A stretch of 64,000 nucleotides of DNA from positions 4,898,001 through 4,962,000 of the forward strand of contig NZ_CP134609.1 of NCBI RefSeq assembly GCF_031844705.1. The letters are read 5' to 3'. Both the position numbers and the translations under genes were made by a program. This document shows positions 1-9,061 of this stretch, one piece after another. This stretch comes from Streptomyces sp. ITFR-16 (lineage in GTDB: Bacteria > Actinomycetota > Actinomycetes > Streptomycetales > Streptomycetaceae). Position 1 is the first letter of the stretch. The number at the start of each line of letters is the position of its first letter. Under the pieces are notes generated by a model. It made no database searches. It had not been told where the DNA came from and saw nothing but the letters and a program-made list of their open reading frames with translations.

Positions 1-859
1 GCCGCCACACCCAGCCCGGGATGACGGGTTCGGCGGCGCGCCGCTCGATCAGGACCGTCAGCGTGGCCAGCACGGCGGCCCCGCCCAGCAGGCCGAGGGA
101 GGGCGCCGACAGCCAGGGCCAGGCCACCCCGCCCTGGACGAGCGCGGTCAGCAGCAGCGCACCGGTCGCGAACACGCCCAGCGAGCCCGCCCAGTCGATC
201 CGGGGGCGGGGCGCGCCGGCCGCCCGCCGGGTGCGGGACGGCTCGTGGAGGTGGCGCACGACGAGCCAGAGCGCGAACGCCCCTACGGGCAGGTTGATCA
301 GGAAGATCCAGCGCCAGTCCGCGTACACCGCGAACAGCCCGCCGAGCACCGGGCCCGCGACCGCCGACGTGGCCCAGACCGTGGACAGCCTGGCCTGGAT
401 CCTCGGGCGCTCCTTCAGCGGATAGAGGTCCGCCGCGATGGTCTGGACGGTGCCCTGGAGCGCGCCGCCGCCGATGCCCTGGACGACTCGGAAGGCGATC
501 AGCGCGGCCATGTTCCAGGCGGCGGCGCACAGCACCGAACCGAACAGGAAGAGGACCACGCCGGTGATCAGGACAGGCTTGCGGCCGAAGGTGTCGGAGA
601 GCTTCCCGTACACCGGCAGGGTCACCGTCACGGCCAGCAGATAGCCGGAGAAGAGCCAGGAGAAGACGGAGAACCCGCCCAGGTCGCCGACGATCTGCGG
701 GACCGCCGTGGACACGATCGTGCCGTCGATCGCCGCCAGCGCCATGCAGAGCATCAGCGCGGCCACGACGGGACCGCGCCGCCGGGGCGCCGCGGGGGAG
801 GGTGCGGGTCCCGTACCGGACCCCGATATCGCTTCCGTGCCGCCGCCCGCGCCGCTCAC
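1..859 (-). CDS. MFS drug efflux transporter, DHA2/EmrB-QacA type (3' end outside window)
   Basis: The gene is read on the minus strand from a GTG at 859 and runs off the left edge of the window, so about 286 N-terminal residues are visible. The start is supported by an AAGGAA ribosome site just upstream; an ATG slightly further out hits a stop at once. The protein shows the DHA2 hallmarks: motif A (GKLSDTFGRKP) between the second and third helices, the D-x-T-I-V motif of helix 1 (AAIDGTIVSTAVPQI), and an antiporter motif C (VAGPVLGGLF) in helix 5. Family knowledge: proton-driven export of drugs or metabolites across the cytoplasmic membrane in the 14-helix subfamily. The substrate cannot be inferred. 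No regulator is adjacent within the window. It is divergent from the ABC operon at 1251. Confidence 0.9.
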   Translation of the reverse strand, partial: MSGAGGGTEAISGSGTGPAPSPAAPRRRGPVVAALMLCMALAAIDGTIVSTAVPQIVGDLGGFSVFSWLFSGYLLAVTVTLPVYGKLSDTFGRKPVLITGVVLFLFGSVLCAAAWNMAALIAFRVVQGIGGGALQGTVQTIAADLYPLKERPRIQARLSTVWATSAVAGPVLGGLFAVYADWRWIFLINLPVGAFALWLVVRHLHEPSRTRRAAGAPRPRIDWAGSLGVFATGALLLTALVQGGVAWPWLSAPSLGLLGGAAVLATLTVLIERRAAEPVIPGWVWR

Positions 860-1250
860 CAGGATTCCTTCCCCATGCACGTATGTGCCCGACACTGTCT
901 CACCTGCGGCTCCCCGCCGGGAGACGGGGCGGCGTCGCGCAAGGGCTCCGCCCAGCGGTGTGGACCCTGGGGACCAGCCCCTGAGAAACCACTCCACCCG
1001 GGGGCGCAGACCCTTAGGGGGAGCTCCTTACTGCGGGCCGGGGAACGTTCCTCCCGGCGGACGACGTGGCAGGCGCCGCCCGCTCCGTAGCGTGTTTCAC
1101 ACACCGAGGGGGCGGCAGGCCGCAGGGGACGGGGTGGGGAAAACCCCACCCGAAGACTGCGCTGGGCACCAGCGCGCCGGACCCCCTGCGCACACCAGAC
1201 TTTCCAGCAGACGGCGACAGTCCGTCGCCGACCGACATAGGAGAAAAACC
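860..1250. other. 391-base divergent intergenic region
   Basis: This gap separates the MFS exporter from the ABC operon and should hold both promoters. It has a 10-base palindrome GGAACGTTCC at 1042-1051 and a short dyad GACAC-T-GTCTC near 891-901, close to the exporter start. Neither can be tied to a regulator. No convincing coding sequence is present, and the ribosome site AGGAG at 1239-1243 belongs to the ABC ATPase. Confidence 0.5.
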
Positions 1251-2039
1251 GTGACAACGGCTGTAACCATTCCCAGGCACGGGGGCACTGGAGGGCGTAC
1301 GGCCGTGGCTGCGCGGGCGCGGCAGGTCGTCAAGGCGTACGGGACCGGGGAGACCCGGGTCGTCGCGCTCGACCACGTCGACGTGGACATCGACCGCGGC
1401 CGGTTCACGGCGATCATGGGTCCGTCCGGCTCCGGCAAGTCGACGCTGATGCACTGCCTGGCCGGCCTGGACACCGTGACCTCCGGTCAGATCCACCTGG
1501 CCGAGACCGAGATCACCGGCCTCAAGGACAAGAAGCTCACCCAGCTGCGCCGCGACCGCATCGGCTTCATCTTCCAGGCGTTCAACCTGCTGCCGACGCT
1601 GAACGCGCTGGAGAACATCACGCTGCCGATGGACATCGCGGGCCGCAAGCCCGACGCCGCCTGGCTGCGGCAGGTCGTGGAGACCGTGGGCCTGGCCGAG
1701 CGGCTCAAGCACCGGCCGACCGAGCTCTCCGGCGGCCAGCAGCAGCGCGTCGCCGTGGCACGGGCGCTCGCCGCCCGGCCGGAGATCATCTTCGGTGACG
1801 AGCCGACCGGGAACCTGGACTCGCGGGCCGGCGCCGAGGTGCTGACCTTCCTGCGCAAGTCCGTCGACGAGCTGGGCCAGACCATCGTGATGGTCACCCA
1901 TGACCCGGTCGCCGCCTCCTACGCGGACCGGGTGCTCTACCTCGCGGACGGCCGGATCGTCGACGAGATGCACAACCCCACCGCCGAACAGGTGCTGGAC
2001 CGCATGAAGGACTTCGACGCGCGCGGGCGGACGTCATGA
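1251..2039 (+). CDS. ABC transporter ATP-binding protein, MacB/LolD-type
   Basis: 262 residues from GTG 1251, with AGGAG at 1239-1243. All ATPase motifs are intact: Walker A GPSGSGKST at residues 57-65, the signature LSGGQQQRVA, Walker B leading into DEPTGNLDS, and the H-loop MVTHDP. This is the MacB/LolD class, which powers mechanotransmission-type permeases of the FtsX fold rather than classical importers. It acts at the inner face of the membrane. Its stop codon overlaps the start of the permease gene in ATGA, so the two are translationally coupled. It is a close paralogue of the ATPase at 31422-32192, sharing long identical stretches around each motif. Likely roles are export of a lipid, peptide or antibiotic, or envelope-stress sensing; the substrate is not readable. 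Confidence 0.92.
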   Translation: MTTAVTIPRHGGTGGRTAVAARARQVVKAYGTGETRVVALDHVDVDIDRGRFTAIMGPSGSGKSTLMHCLAGLDTVTSGQIHLAETEITGLKDKKLTQLRRDRIGFIFQAFNLLPTLNALENITLPMDIAGRKPDAAWLRQVVETVGLAERLKHRPTELSGGQQQRVAVARALAARPEIIFGDEPTGNLDSRAGAEVLTFLRKSVDELGQTIVMVTHDPVAASYADRVLYLADGRIVDEMHNPTAEQVLDRMKDFDARGRTS

Positions 2040-4618
2040 CCGTGTGGAAGACCTCGATGCGCAACTTCTTCGCGCACAAGGGCCGCATGGCGCTCTCCGC
2101 CGTCGCCGTCCTGCTGTCGGTGGCGTTCGTGTGCGGCACGCTCGTCTTCACCGACACCATGAACACCACGTTCGACAAGCTCTTCGCCGCGACCTCGGCC
2201 GATGTCACCGTCAGCCCGAAGTCGGCCGAGGCCGACGACACCCCGGACAACGGCAGGCCGGAGTCGCTGCCCGCCTCCGTCGTCGCGCGGGTCGGCAAGG
2301 CCGACGGGGTCGAGAGGGCCGAGGGCGCCGTCTCCAGCATGGCGGTCACGGTCGTCGACAGCCACAACAAGAACATGGGCTCCGAGACCGGCGCCCCCAC
2401 GATCGCGGGCAACTGGACGCGCAACGACCTGCGTTCCATGGAGATCACCTCCGGCCACGCCCCGCGCGGCCCCACCGAGGTGATGGTCGACGCCGACACG
2501 GCGAAGAAGCACCACCTCGAGCTCGGTGACGAGCTGCGCACCATCGCGGTCACCGGCGACATCAAGGCGCGCATCAGCGGGATCGCCGCCTTCAAGGTGA
2601 CCAACCCGGGCGCGGCGATCGTCTACCTCGACACGGCCACCGCCCAGCAGAAGCTGCTCGGCCGCACCGGTGTCTTCACCCAGATCGCGGTCACCGCCGA
2701 ATCCGGTGTCAGCGACGTCCGGTTGAAGCAGAACGTCGCGAAGGCCCTCGACGGCTCGGCCGCGTACAAGCTGGAGACCCAGAAGGAGGCCGCGGCGTCC
2801 GACAAGGACTCCATGGGCTCGTTCCTCGACGTGATGAAGTACGCGATGCTCGGCTTCGCCGGGATCGCCTTCCTCGTCGGCATCTTCCTGATCGTCAACA
2901 CCTTCTCGATGCTGGTCGCCCAGCGCACCCGTGAGATCGGCCTGATGCGGGCCATCGGCTCCAGCCGCAAGCAGGTCAACCGCTCGGTGCTGCTCGAGGC
3001 GGTCCTGCTGGGCATCGTCGGCTCGCTCCTCGGCGTCGCCGCCGGCGTCGGACTGGCCGTCGGGCTGATGAAGGTCATGGGCGCCGTCGGCATGGAGCTG
3101 TCCACCCAGGACCTCACCATCGCCTGGACGACCCCGGTGACCGGCCTCGCGCTCGGCATCGTCGTGACCGTCCTCGCCGCCTACATCCCGGCCCGCCGGG
3201 CCGGCAAGGTCTCCCCGATGGCGGCCCTGCGCGACTCCGGAACCCCGGCGGACGCCAAGTCCGGCTGGATCCGGGCCGGCATCGGCCTGGTCCTCACCGG
3301 CGCCGGCGCCGCCGCCCTGTGGTCGACGACGCAGGCCGACAAGGCGAGCGACGGCTCCGCCTTCCTCGGCCTGGGCGTGGTCCTCACCCTCATCGGCTTC
3401 ATCGTGATCGGCCCGCTGCTGGCCGGTGTCGTCGTACGGGCGCTGAGCGTCGTCGTCCTGCGCTTCTTCGGACCGGTCGGCCGCCTCGCCGAGCGCAACG
3501 CCCTGCGCAACCCCCGCCGCACCGGCGCCACCGGCGCGGCCCTGATGATCGGGCTCGCCCTGGTGGCCTGCCTGTCGGTGGTGGGCTCGTCGATGGTCGC
3601 GTCGGCGACGGACGAGCTGGACAGGTCGGTGGGGGCGGACTTCATCGTCCAGACGGGCGGTGACGGGCGGCCGCTCACCGAGCAGGCCAGCGACGCGGTC
3701 GACGGGGCGTCGCACCTCGCGCACGTCACGCACATGAAGGAGGTGCCGGCCAGGCTGACCCTGCCGGACGGCTCCGCCCCGAAGGCGGGCCTGCTCGCCA
3801 CCGAACCGACGTACACCCAGGACCTGTCACGCGACACGCTCTCCGGAGACCTCTCCGCCGCCTACGGCAAGGACGCGATGTCCGTCGGCTCGAAGTTCGC
3901 GGAGAAGCACGGGGTCAAGGTCGGTGACGAACTGACGGCCGCCTTCGAGCACGGCAGGACGGCCCGGCTGAAGGTCGCCGCCATCACCTCCGACGACTCC
4001 GCGCTCGACTCCGGGGCGATGTACATCAACCTCACCACGGCCATGCGGCACGTCCCGGCCGACCGCATGCCCCTGGACTCGGTCGTGTTCGCGAAGGCGG
4101 CCCCGGACCAGCAGGACCAGGCGTACACATCGCTCAAGGCCGCTGTGGCCGCCGACCCGACGGTCAAGGTGTTCGACCAGACCGGCTTCAAGCAGGAGCT
4201 GAAGGACCAGATCGGACAGCTCCTGAACATCGTGTACGGACTGCTCGCCCTGGCGATCATCGTCGCGGTCCTCGGGGTGGTGAACACCCTGGCCCTGTCG
4301 GTCGTCGAGCGGACCCGCGAGATCGGCCTGATGCGCGCCATCGGCCTCTCCCGCCGCCAGCTGCGCCGGATGATCCGGCTGGAGTCCGTGGTCATCGCCC
4401 TCTTCGGCGCCCTGCTCGGCCTCGGCCTGGGCATGGGCTGGGGCACCTCCGCCCAGGAGCTGCTGGCGCTGGAGGGCCTCGACGTCCTGGAGATCCCGTG
4501 GCCGACCATCATCACGGTCTTCGTGGCCTCGGCCTTCGTCGGGCTGTTCGCCGCCCTGGTCCCGGCCTTCCGGGCGGGACGGATGAACGTCCTGAACGCC
4601 ATCGCCACGGACGGGTGA
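2036..4618 (+). CDS. ABC transporter permease with two FtsX domains
   Basis: 860 residues. The N-terminus carries one membrane helix (about 20-40) followed by a large extracytoplasmic MacB-PCD-like domain, then a three-helix FtsX block. A second extracytoplasmic domain and a final three-helix FtsX block follow. Each FtsX block has the internal repeat RAIG-S-R-Q: GLMRAIGSSRKQV in the first and GLMRAIGLSRRQL in the second. The length fits the actinobacterial fused permeases, which place both permease halves in one chain. It partners with the ATPase it overlaps. The homologue at 28827-31355 has the same architecture and a related N-terminus. No two-component system or TetR gene lies immediately beside it, so regulation is unknown. 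A strong terminator follows. Confidence 0.92.
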   Translation: MTVWKTSMRNFFAHKGRMALSAVAVLLSVAFVCGTLVFTDTMNTTFDKLFAATSADVTVSPKSAEADDTPDNGRPESLPASVVARVGKADGVERAEGAVSSMAVTVVDSHNKNMGSETGAPTIAGNWTRNDLRSMEITSGHAPRGPTEVMVDADTAKKHHLELGDELRTIAVTGDIKARISGIAAFKVTNPGAAIVYLDTATAQQKLLGRTGVFTQIAVTAESGVSDVRLKQNVAKALDGSAAYKLETQKEAAASDKDSMGSFLDVMKYAMLGFAGIAFLVGIFLIVNTFSMLVAQRTREIGLMRAIGSSRKQVNRSVLLEAVLLGIVGSLLGVAAGVGLAVGLMKVMGAVGMELSTQDLTIAWTTPVTGLALGIVVTVLAAYIPARRAGKVSPMAALRDSGTPADAKSGWIRAGIGLVLTGAGAAALWSTTQADKASDGSAFLGLGVVLTLIGFIVIGPLLAGVVVRALSVVVLRFFGPVGRLAERNALRNPRRTGATGAALMIGLALVACLSVVGSSMVASATDELDRSVGADFIVQTGGDGRPLTEQASDAVDGASHLAHVTHMKEVPARLTLPDGSAPKAGLLATEPTYTQDLSRDTLSGDLSAAYGKDAMSVGSKFAEKHGVKVGDELTAAFEHGRTARLKVAAITSDDSALDSGAMYINLTTAMRHVPADRMPLDSVVFAKAAPDQQDQAYTSLKAAVAADPTVKVFDQTGFKQELKDQIGQLLNIVYGLLALAIIVAVLGVVNTLALSVVERTREIGLMRAIGLSRRQLRRMIRLESVVIALFGALLGLGLGMGWGTSAQELLALEGLDVLEIPWPTIITVFVASAFVGLFAALVPAFRAGRMNVLNAIATDG

Positions 4619-4646
4619 GACCCGCCTACCCGTAGACTGACCACCT

Positions 4647-4684
4647 CCGGCCCCGGGGCGTTCCTCCAAACGCCCCGGGGCCGG
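4647..4684 (+). terminator. Strong intrinsic hairpin after the ABC operon
   Basis: A perfect 16-base-pair GC-rich stem (4647-4662 with 4669-4684) closes a six-base loop, 28 bases after the permease stop. There is no T tract, as is common for Streptomyces terminators. It insulates mfd. Confidence 0.85.
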
Positions 4685-4842
4685 ATCGCGTGCGGGCCGG
4701 TGCCGCCCGTTGCGGGAGCGGCTGTCAGCCCGGAGTCGTACGCTGGAACCCCGGCCCGTGCTACGTGTCGGGCCCTTCGCGTTGCCCCCTGGCAGCAGCC
4801 GGCTGTCAGACCTCGCCCTCGTTACCCGGACGGAAGCCCTTC

Positions 4843-7800
4843 ATGAGCCTGCACGGTCTGCTGGATGTCGTCGTACGTGATCCGGCGCTCGAAGAAGCGG
4901 TGAAGGCCGCCGGTGACGGTCACCGGATGCACATCGACCTGGTGGGCCCGCCGGCCGCGCGGCCCTTCGCCGTGGCGGCGCTGGCCCGGGAGGCCGGCCG
5001 GACCGTGCTCGCCGTCACCGCGACCGGGCGCGAGGCCGAGGACCTGGCGGCCGCGCTGCGCACGCTGCTGCCGCCGGACACGATCGCGGAGTTCCCGTCC
5101 TGGGAGACCCTGCCGCACGAACGGCTCTCGCCCCGCTCCGACACCGTGGGCCGCCGGCTCGCCGTGCTGCGGCGCCTCGCGCACCCGAGGCAGGACGACC
5201 CGGAGACCGGGCCGGTCTCCGTCGTCGTCGCCCCGATCCGGTCCGTGCTCCAGCCGCAGGTCAAGGGTCTCGGCGACCTGGAGCCCGTCGCGCTGCGGAT
5301 CGGACAGAGCGCGGACCTCGGCGAGACCGTCGAGGCGCTCGCGGCAGCCGCGTACTCCCGGGTCGAACTGGTCGAGAAGCGCGGTGAGTTCGCGGTGCGC
5401 GGCGGCATCCTGGACGTCTTCCCGCCGACCGAGGAGCACCCCCTGCGGGTGGAGTTCTGGGGCGACGACGTCGAGGAGATCCGCTACTTCAAGATCGCCG
5501 ACCAGCGGTCGCTGGAGATCGCCGAGCACGGGCTGTGGGCGCCGCCCTGCCGTGAGCTGCTGCTGACCGACGAGGTGCGCGAGCGGGCCGCCGCGCTCGC
5601 CGAGGCCCACCCCGAGCTGGGCGAACTCCTCGACAAGATCGCCCAGGGCATCGCGGTGGAGGGCATGGAGTCCCTCGCCCCGGTTCTGGTCGACGAGATG
5701 GAGCTGCTGCTCGACGTGCTGCCCGAGGGCTCCATGGCCGTGGTCTGCGACCCCGAGCGGGTGCGGACCCGGGCCACCGACCTGGTCGCCACCAGCCAGG
5801 AGTTCCTCCAGGCGTCCTGGGCGGCGACCGCGGGCGGCGGAGAGGCTCCGATCGACGTCGGCGCGGCCTCGCTGCGGGGCATCGCGGACGTCCGGGACCG
5901 GGCCCGTGAGCTGGGCATGATGTGGTGGTCGGTCTCGCCGTTCGCCGCCGACTCGGAGCTGGACGCGGACACCCTCGCCCTGCGGATGCACGCCCCGGAG
6001 GCGTACCGGGGCGACACCGCCCGCGCGTTCGCCGACACCAAGGGCATGCTGGCCGACGGCTGGCGCACGGTGTACGTCACCGAGGGCCAGGGCCTCGCCT
6101 CCCGTACCGTCGAGATGCTGGCCGGCGAGGGCATCGCGGCCCGTCTGGACGCGGACCTCGCGGAGATCTCCCCGTCCCTGGTGCACGTCTCCTGCGGCGC
6201 CATCGACCACGGCTTCGTCGACCCCGGGCTCAAGCTCGCCGTCCTCACCGAGACCGACCTCACCGGGCAGCGCACCGCCACCAAGGACCTGGGCCGGATG
6301 CCGGCCCGCCGCCGCAAGACGATCGACCCGCTGACGCTGGAGACGGGCGACTACATCGTCCACGAGCAGCACGGCGTGGGCCGCTACATCGAGATGGTGC
6401 AGCGCACGGTGCAGGGCGCCACCCGCGAGTACCTCCTCGTCGAGTACGCCCCCGCCAAGCGCGGCCAGCCCGGCGACCGGCTCTACATCCCGACCGACCA
6501 GCTGGAGCAGGTCACCAAGTACGTCGGCGGCGAGGCCCCCACCCTGCACCGCCTCGGCGGCGCGGACTGGACCAAGACCAAGGCGCGCGCCAAGAAGGCC
6601 GTCAAGGAGATCGCCGCCGACCTGATCAAGCTCTACTCGGCCCGGATGGCGGCCCCCGGCCATGTCTTCGGCCCGGACACCCCCTGGCAGCGCGAACTGG
6701 AGGACGCCTTCCCGTACGCGGAGACGCCCGACCAGCTCACCACCATCGCCGAGGTCAAGGAGGACATGGAGAAGTCCGTCCCCATGGACCGGCTGATCTG
6801 CGGCGACGTCGGCTACGGCAAGACGGAGATCGCGGTCCGGGCGGCCTTCAAGGCGGTCCAGGACGGCAAGCAGGTCGCCGTCCTCGTCCCCACGACCCTG
6901 CTGGTCCAGCAGCACTACGGCACCTTCACCGAGCGCTACTCCCAGTTCCCCGTCAACGTACGGGCGCTGAGCCGCTTCCAGTCGGAGACCGAGTCCAAGG
7001 CGACGCTGGAGGGGCTGAAGGACGGCTCGGTCGACCTGGTCATCGGCACCCACCGCCTCTTCTCCTCCGAGACCCGGTTCAAGGACCTGGGCCTGGTCAT
7101 CGTCGACGAGGAGCAGCGCTTCGGCGTCGAGCACAAGGAGCAGCTGAAGAAGCTCCGCGCCAACGTGGACGTGCTGACCATGTCCGCGACGCCCATCCCC
7201 CGTACGCTCGAAATGGCCGTCACCGGCATCCGCGAGATGTCGACGATCACCACCCCGCCGGAGGAGCGCCACCCGGTCCTCACCTTCGTCGGCCCGTACG
7301 AGGAGAAGCAGATCGGCGCGGCCATCCGGCGCGAACTGCTCCGCGAGGGCCAGGCGTTCTACATCCACAACCGGGTCGAGTCCATCGACCGGGCCGCCGC
7401 CCGGCTGCGCGAGATCGTCCCCGAGGCGCGGATCGCCACCGCCCACGGCCAGATGTCCGAACAGGCACTGGAGCAGGTGGTGGTGGACTTCTGGGAGAAG
7501 AAGTTCGACGTGCTGGTCTCCACGACGATCGTCGAGTCCGGCATCGACATCTCCAACGCCAACACCCTGATCGTGGAGCGCGGCGACAACTTCGGCCTCT
7601 CCCAGCTGCACCAGCTGCGCGGCCGGGTGGGCCGAGGACGCGACCGGGGCTATGCGTACTTCCTCTACCCCCCGGAGAAGCCGCTCACCGAGACCGCCCA
7701 CGAGCGCCTGGCCACGATCGCCCAGCACACCGAGATGGGCGCGGGCATGTACGTGGCGATGAAGGACCTGGAGATCCGCGGCGCGGGCAACCTCCTGGGC

Positions 7801-8373
7801 GGCGAGCAGTCCGGCCACATCGCGGGCGTCGGCTTCGACCTGTACGTCCGCATGGTCGGCGAGGCGGTCGCGGACTACCGGGCCTCCCTGGAGGGCGGTG
7901 TCGAGGAGGAGCCGCCGCTGGAGGTCAAGATCGAGCTCCCGGTCGACGCGCACGTCCCGCACGACTACGCACCCGGCGAGCGCCTGCGCCTCCAGGCGTA
8001 CCGCTCCATCGCCTCGGCCTCCTCGGAGGACGACATCAGGGCGGTCCGCGAGGAGCTCACCGACCGCTACGGCAAGCTGCCGGAACCGGTCGAGAATCTG
8101 CTCCTGGTGGCGGGTCTGCGCATGCTCGCCCGGGCCTGCGGCGTCGGCGACATCGTGCTCCAGGGGCCGAACATCCGCTTCGCACCGGTCGACCTGCGCG
8201 AGTCGCAGGAGCTGCGCCTGAAGCGGCTCCACCCCAAGACGGTCATCAAGCCGGCCCTCCACCAGATCCTGGTCCCTCGCCCCACCACGGGCAGGATCGG
8301 CGGCAAGCCGGTCGTGGGCCGCGAACTGCTGGCGTGGACGGGGGAGTTCCTGACCACGATCCTGGGGTCGTAG
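4843..8373 (+). CDS. mfd: Transcription-repair coupling factor Mfd
   Basis: 1176 residues from ATG 4843, the usual length for Mfd. The frame stays open upstream, but this ATG gives the expected N-terminus of the UvrB-like domain. Visible in order: the UvrB-homology and UvrA-binding region (residues 1 to about 400), the CarD-like RNA-polymerase-interacting domain (around GDYIVHEQHGVGRY), and a RecG-like DNA translocase. The translocase has Walker A GDVGYGKT at 654-661, the DEEQ box at 755-758, and the motif V/VI region ending in LHQLRGRVGRGRDRGYAY. A C-terminal TRCF domain follows. Known role: Mfd pushes RNA polymerase stalled at DNA lesions off the template and recruits UvrA for nucleotide excision repair. 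It appears monocistronic, between the terminator and a convergent TetR gene. Confidence 0.98.
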   Translation: MSLHGLLDVVVRDPALEEAVKAAGDGHRMHIDLVGPPAARPFAVAALAREAGRTVLAVTATGREAEDLAAALRTLLPPDTIAEFPSWETLPHERLSPRSDTVGRRLAVLRRLAHPRQDDPETGPVSVVVAPIRSVLQPQVKGLGDLEPVALRIGQSADLGETVEALAAAAYSRVELVEKRGEFAVRGGILDVFPPTEEHPLRVEFWGDDVEEIRYFKIADQRSLEIAEHGLWAPPCRELLLTDEVRERAAALAEAHPELGELLDKIAQGIAVEGMESLAPVLVDEMELLLDVLPEGSMAVVCDPERVRTRATDLVATSQEFLQASWAATAGGGEAPIDVGAASLRGIADVRDRARELGMMWWSVSPFAADSELDADTLALRMHAPEAYRGDTARAFADTKGMLADGWRTVYVTEGQGLASRTVEMLAGEGIAARLDADLAEISPSLVHVSCGAIDHGFVDPGLKLAVLTETDLTGQRTATKDLGRMPARRRKTIDPLTLETGDYIVHEQHGVGRYIEMVQRTVQGATREYLLVEYAPAKRGQPGDRLYIPTDQLEQVTKYVGGEAPTLHRLGGADWTKTKARAKKAVKEIAADLIKLYSARMAAPGHVFGPDTPWQRELEDAFPYAETPDQLTTIAEVKEDMEKSVPMDRLICGDVGYGKTEIAVRAAFKAVQDGKQVAVLVPTTLLVQQHYGTFTERYSQFPVNVRALSRFQSETESKATLEGLKDGSVDLVIGTHRLFSSETRFKDLGLVIVDEEQRFGVEHKEQLKKLRANVDVLTMSATPIPRTLEMAVTGIREMSTITTPPEERHPVLTFVGPYEEKQIGAAIRRELLREGQAFYIHNRVESIDRAAARLREIVPEARIATAHGQMSEQALEQVVVDFWEKKFDVLVSTTIVESGIDISNANTLIVERGDNFGLSQLHQLRGRVGRGRDRGYAYFLYPPEKPLTETAHERLATIAQHTEMGAGMYVAMKDLEIRGAGNLLGGEQSGHIAGVGFDLYVRMVGEAVADYRASLEGGVEEEPPLEVKIELPVDAHVPHDYAPGERLRLQAYRSIASASSEDDIRAVREELTDRYGKLPEPVENLLLVAGLRMLARACGVGDIVLQGPNIRFAPVDLRESQELRLKRLHPKTVIKPALHQILVPRPTTGRIGGKPVVGRELLAWTGEFLTTILGS

Positions 8374-8383
8374 CGGCGGGGGC

Positions 8384-8956
8384 TCAGGAGCCGTCCGGCC
8401 TGAACAGCAGGCCGGTGAGCGACCGGAACGCCTCCTCCGGCTCCCGTCCCTCCAGCGCGTCGGGGAGGTTGCCGCTCAGCAGCAGCGTGGCGAAGCCGTG
8501 GGCCAGGGACCAGGCGGCCACGCCCGCGAGGCGGGGGTCCTCGCCCCGGCCGGTGGCGGGGAGGCCGGTTACGCCCGCGCGCAGTTCCGCCGAGGCGTGC
8601 TCCTTCGCGGCGAGCAGGGCGGGGTCGTCGACGCGGTAGAGGCCGGGCTGGAACATCACCTGGAAGTGCGCGGGGTGCGTCGCCGCGAACCGTACGTAGG
8701 CCACGCCCCGCTCCCGGAGGTCCGGGGCGCCGGCCAGGGCGGCGGCGAAGAGGGTGTAGCCCTCGGTGGCGATGGCGGTGAGCAGGCCCGTGCGGTCCTT
8801 GAAGTGGTGGGCGGGGGCGGCGTGGGAGACGCCGGCCCGGCGGGCCAGGTCGCGCAGGCTCAGCGCGGCGGGGCCCTCGGTGGCGATGACGTCGAGGGCG
8901 GCGGTGAGGACGGCCCGCCGCAGGTCGCCGTGGTGGTAGGCGCGGTCACTGGTCAT
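8384..8956 (-). CDS. TetR-family regulator
   Basis: 190 residues, minus strand, ATG at 8956. The N-terminal 60 residues form a classical TetR helix-turn-helix (ALSLRDLARRAGVSHAAPAHHF). The SHAAP variant of the recognition helix and the G-x-A-Y-V-R-F-A motif later in the chain are typical of the WHG subgroup. Such proteins usually repress their own gene and a divergent neighbour and release DNA on ligand binding. The divergent neighbour here is the SCO6745-like gene at 9062, and two copies of a dyad sit in the 105-base gap between them. The ligand is unknown. The gene ends 10 bases from the mfd stop, so it converges on mfd. Confidence 0.9.
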   Translation of the reverse strand: MTSDRAYHHGDLRRAVLTAALDVIATEGPAALSLRDLARRAGVSHAAPAHHFKDRTGLLTAIATEGYTLFAAALAGAPDLRERGVAYVRFAATHPAHFQVMFQPGLYRVDDPALLAAKEHASAELRAGVTGLPATGRGEDPRLAGVAAWSLAHGFATLLLSGNLPDALEGREPEEAFRSLTGLLFRPDGS

Positions 8957-8977
8957 GGGCGGCAGATTACGCGGAAT

Positions 8978-9035
8978 CTAGGCGTTGACAAGTTGCAGCC
9001 CCGGAGTGCAGGGTGGGGATCTAGTCAGTGACAAG
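8978..9035. promoter_or_regulatory. Pair of candidate TetR operators in a divergent promoter
   Basis: Two 15-base elements share the pattern CTAG-N4-TGACAAG: one at 8978-8992 and one at 9021-9035. The second is a near-perfect inverted repeat (CTAGTCA-G-TGACAAG, six of seven arm positions pair). One lies 22 bases upstream of the TetR start and the other 27 bases upstream of the divergent gene, so each could cover one promoter. Binding by the TetR protein at 8384-8956 is inferred from position. Confidence 0.5.
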
Positions 9036-9061
9036 ATGAGTGAGTGCGCGGAGGCGGGGAC

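Noticed and set aside
1042..1051. Palindrome GGAACGTTCC in the gap before the first ABC operon
   Set aside because: Too short and without a neighbouring regulator; expected by chance in such sequence.
4822..8262. Open reading frame of over 1100 codons antisense to mfd
   Set aside because: It mirrors the GC-rich codon pattern of mfd, has no ribosome site or family resemblance, and overlaps a certain gene entirely.
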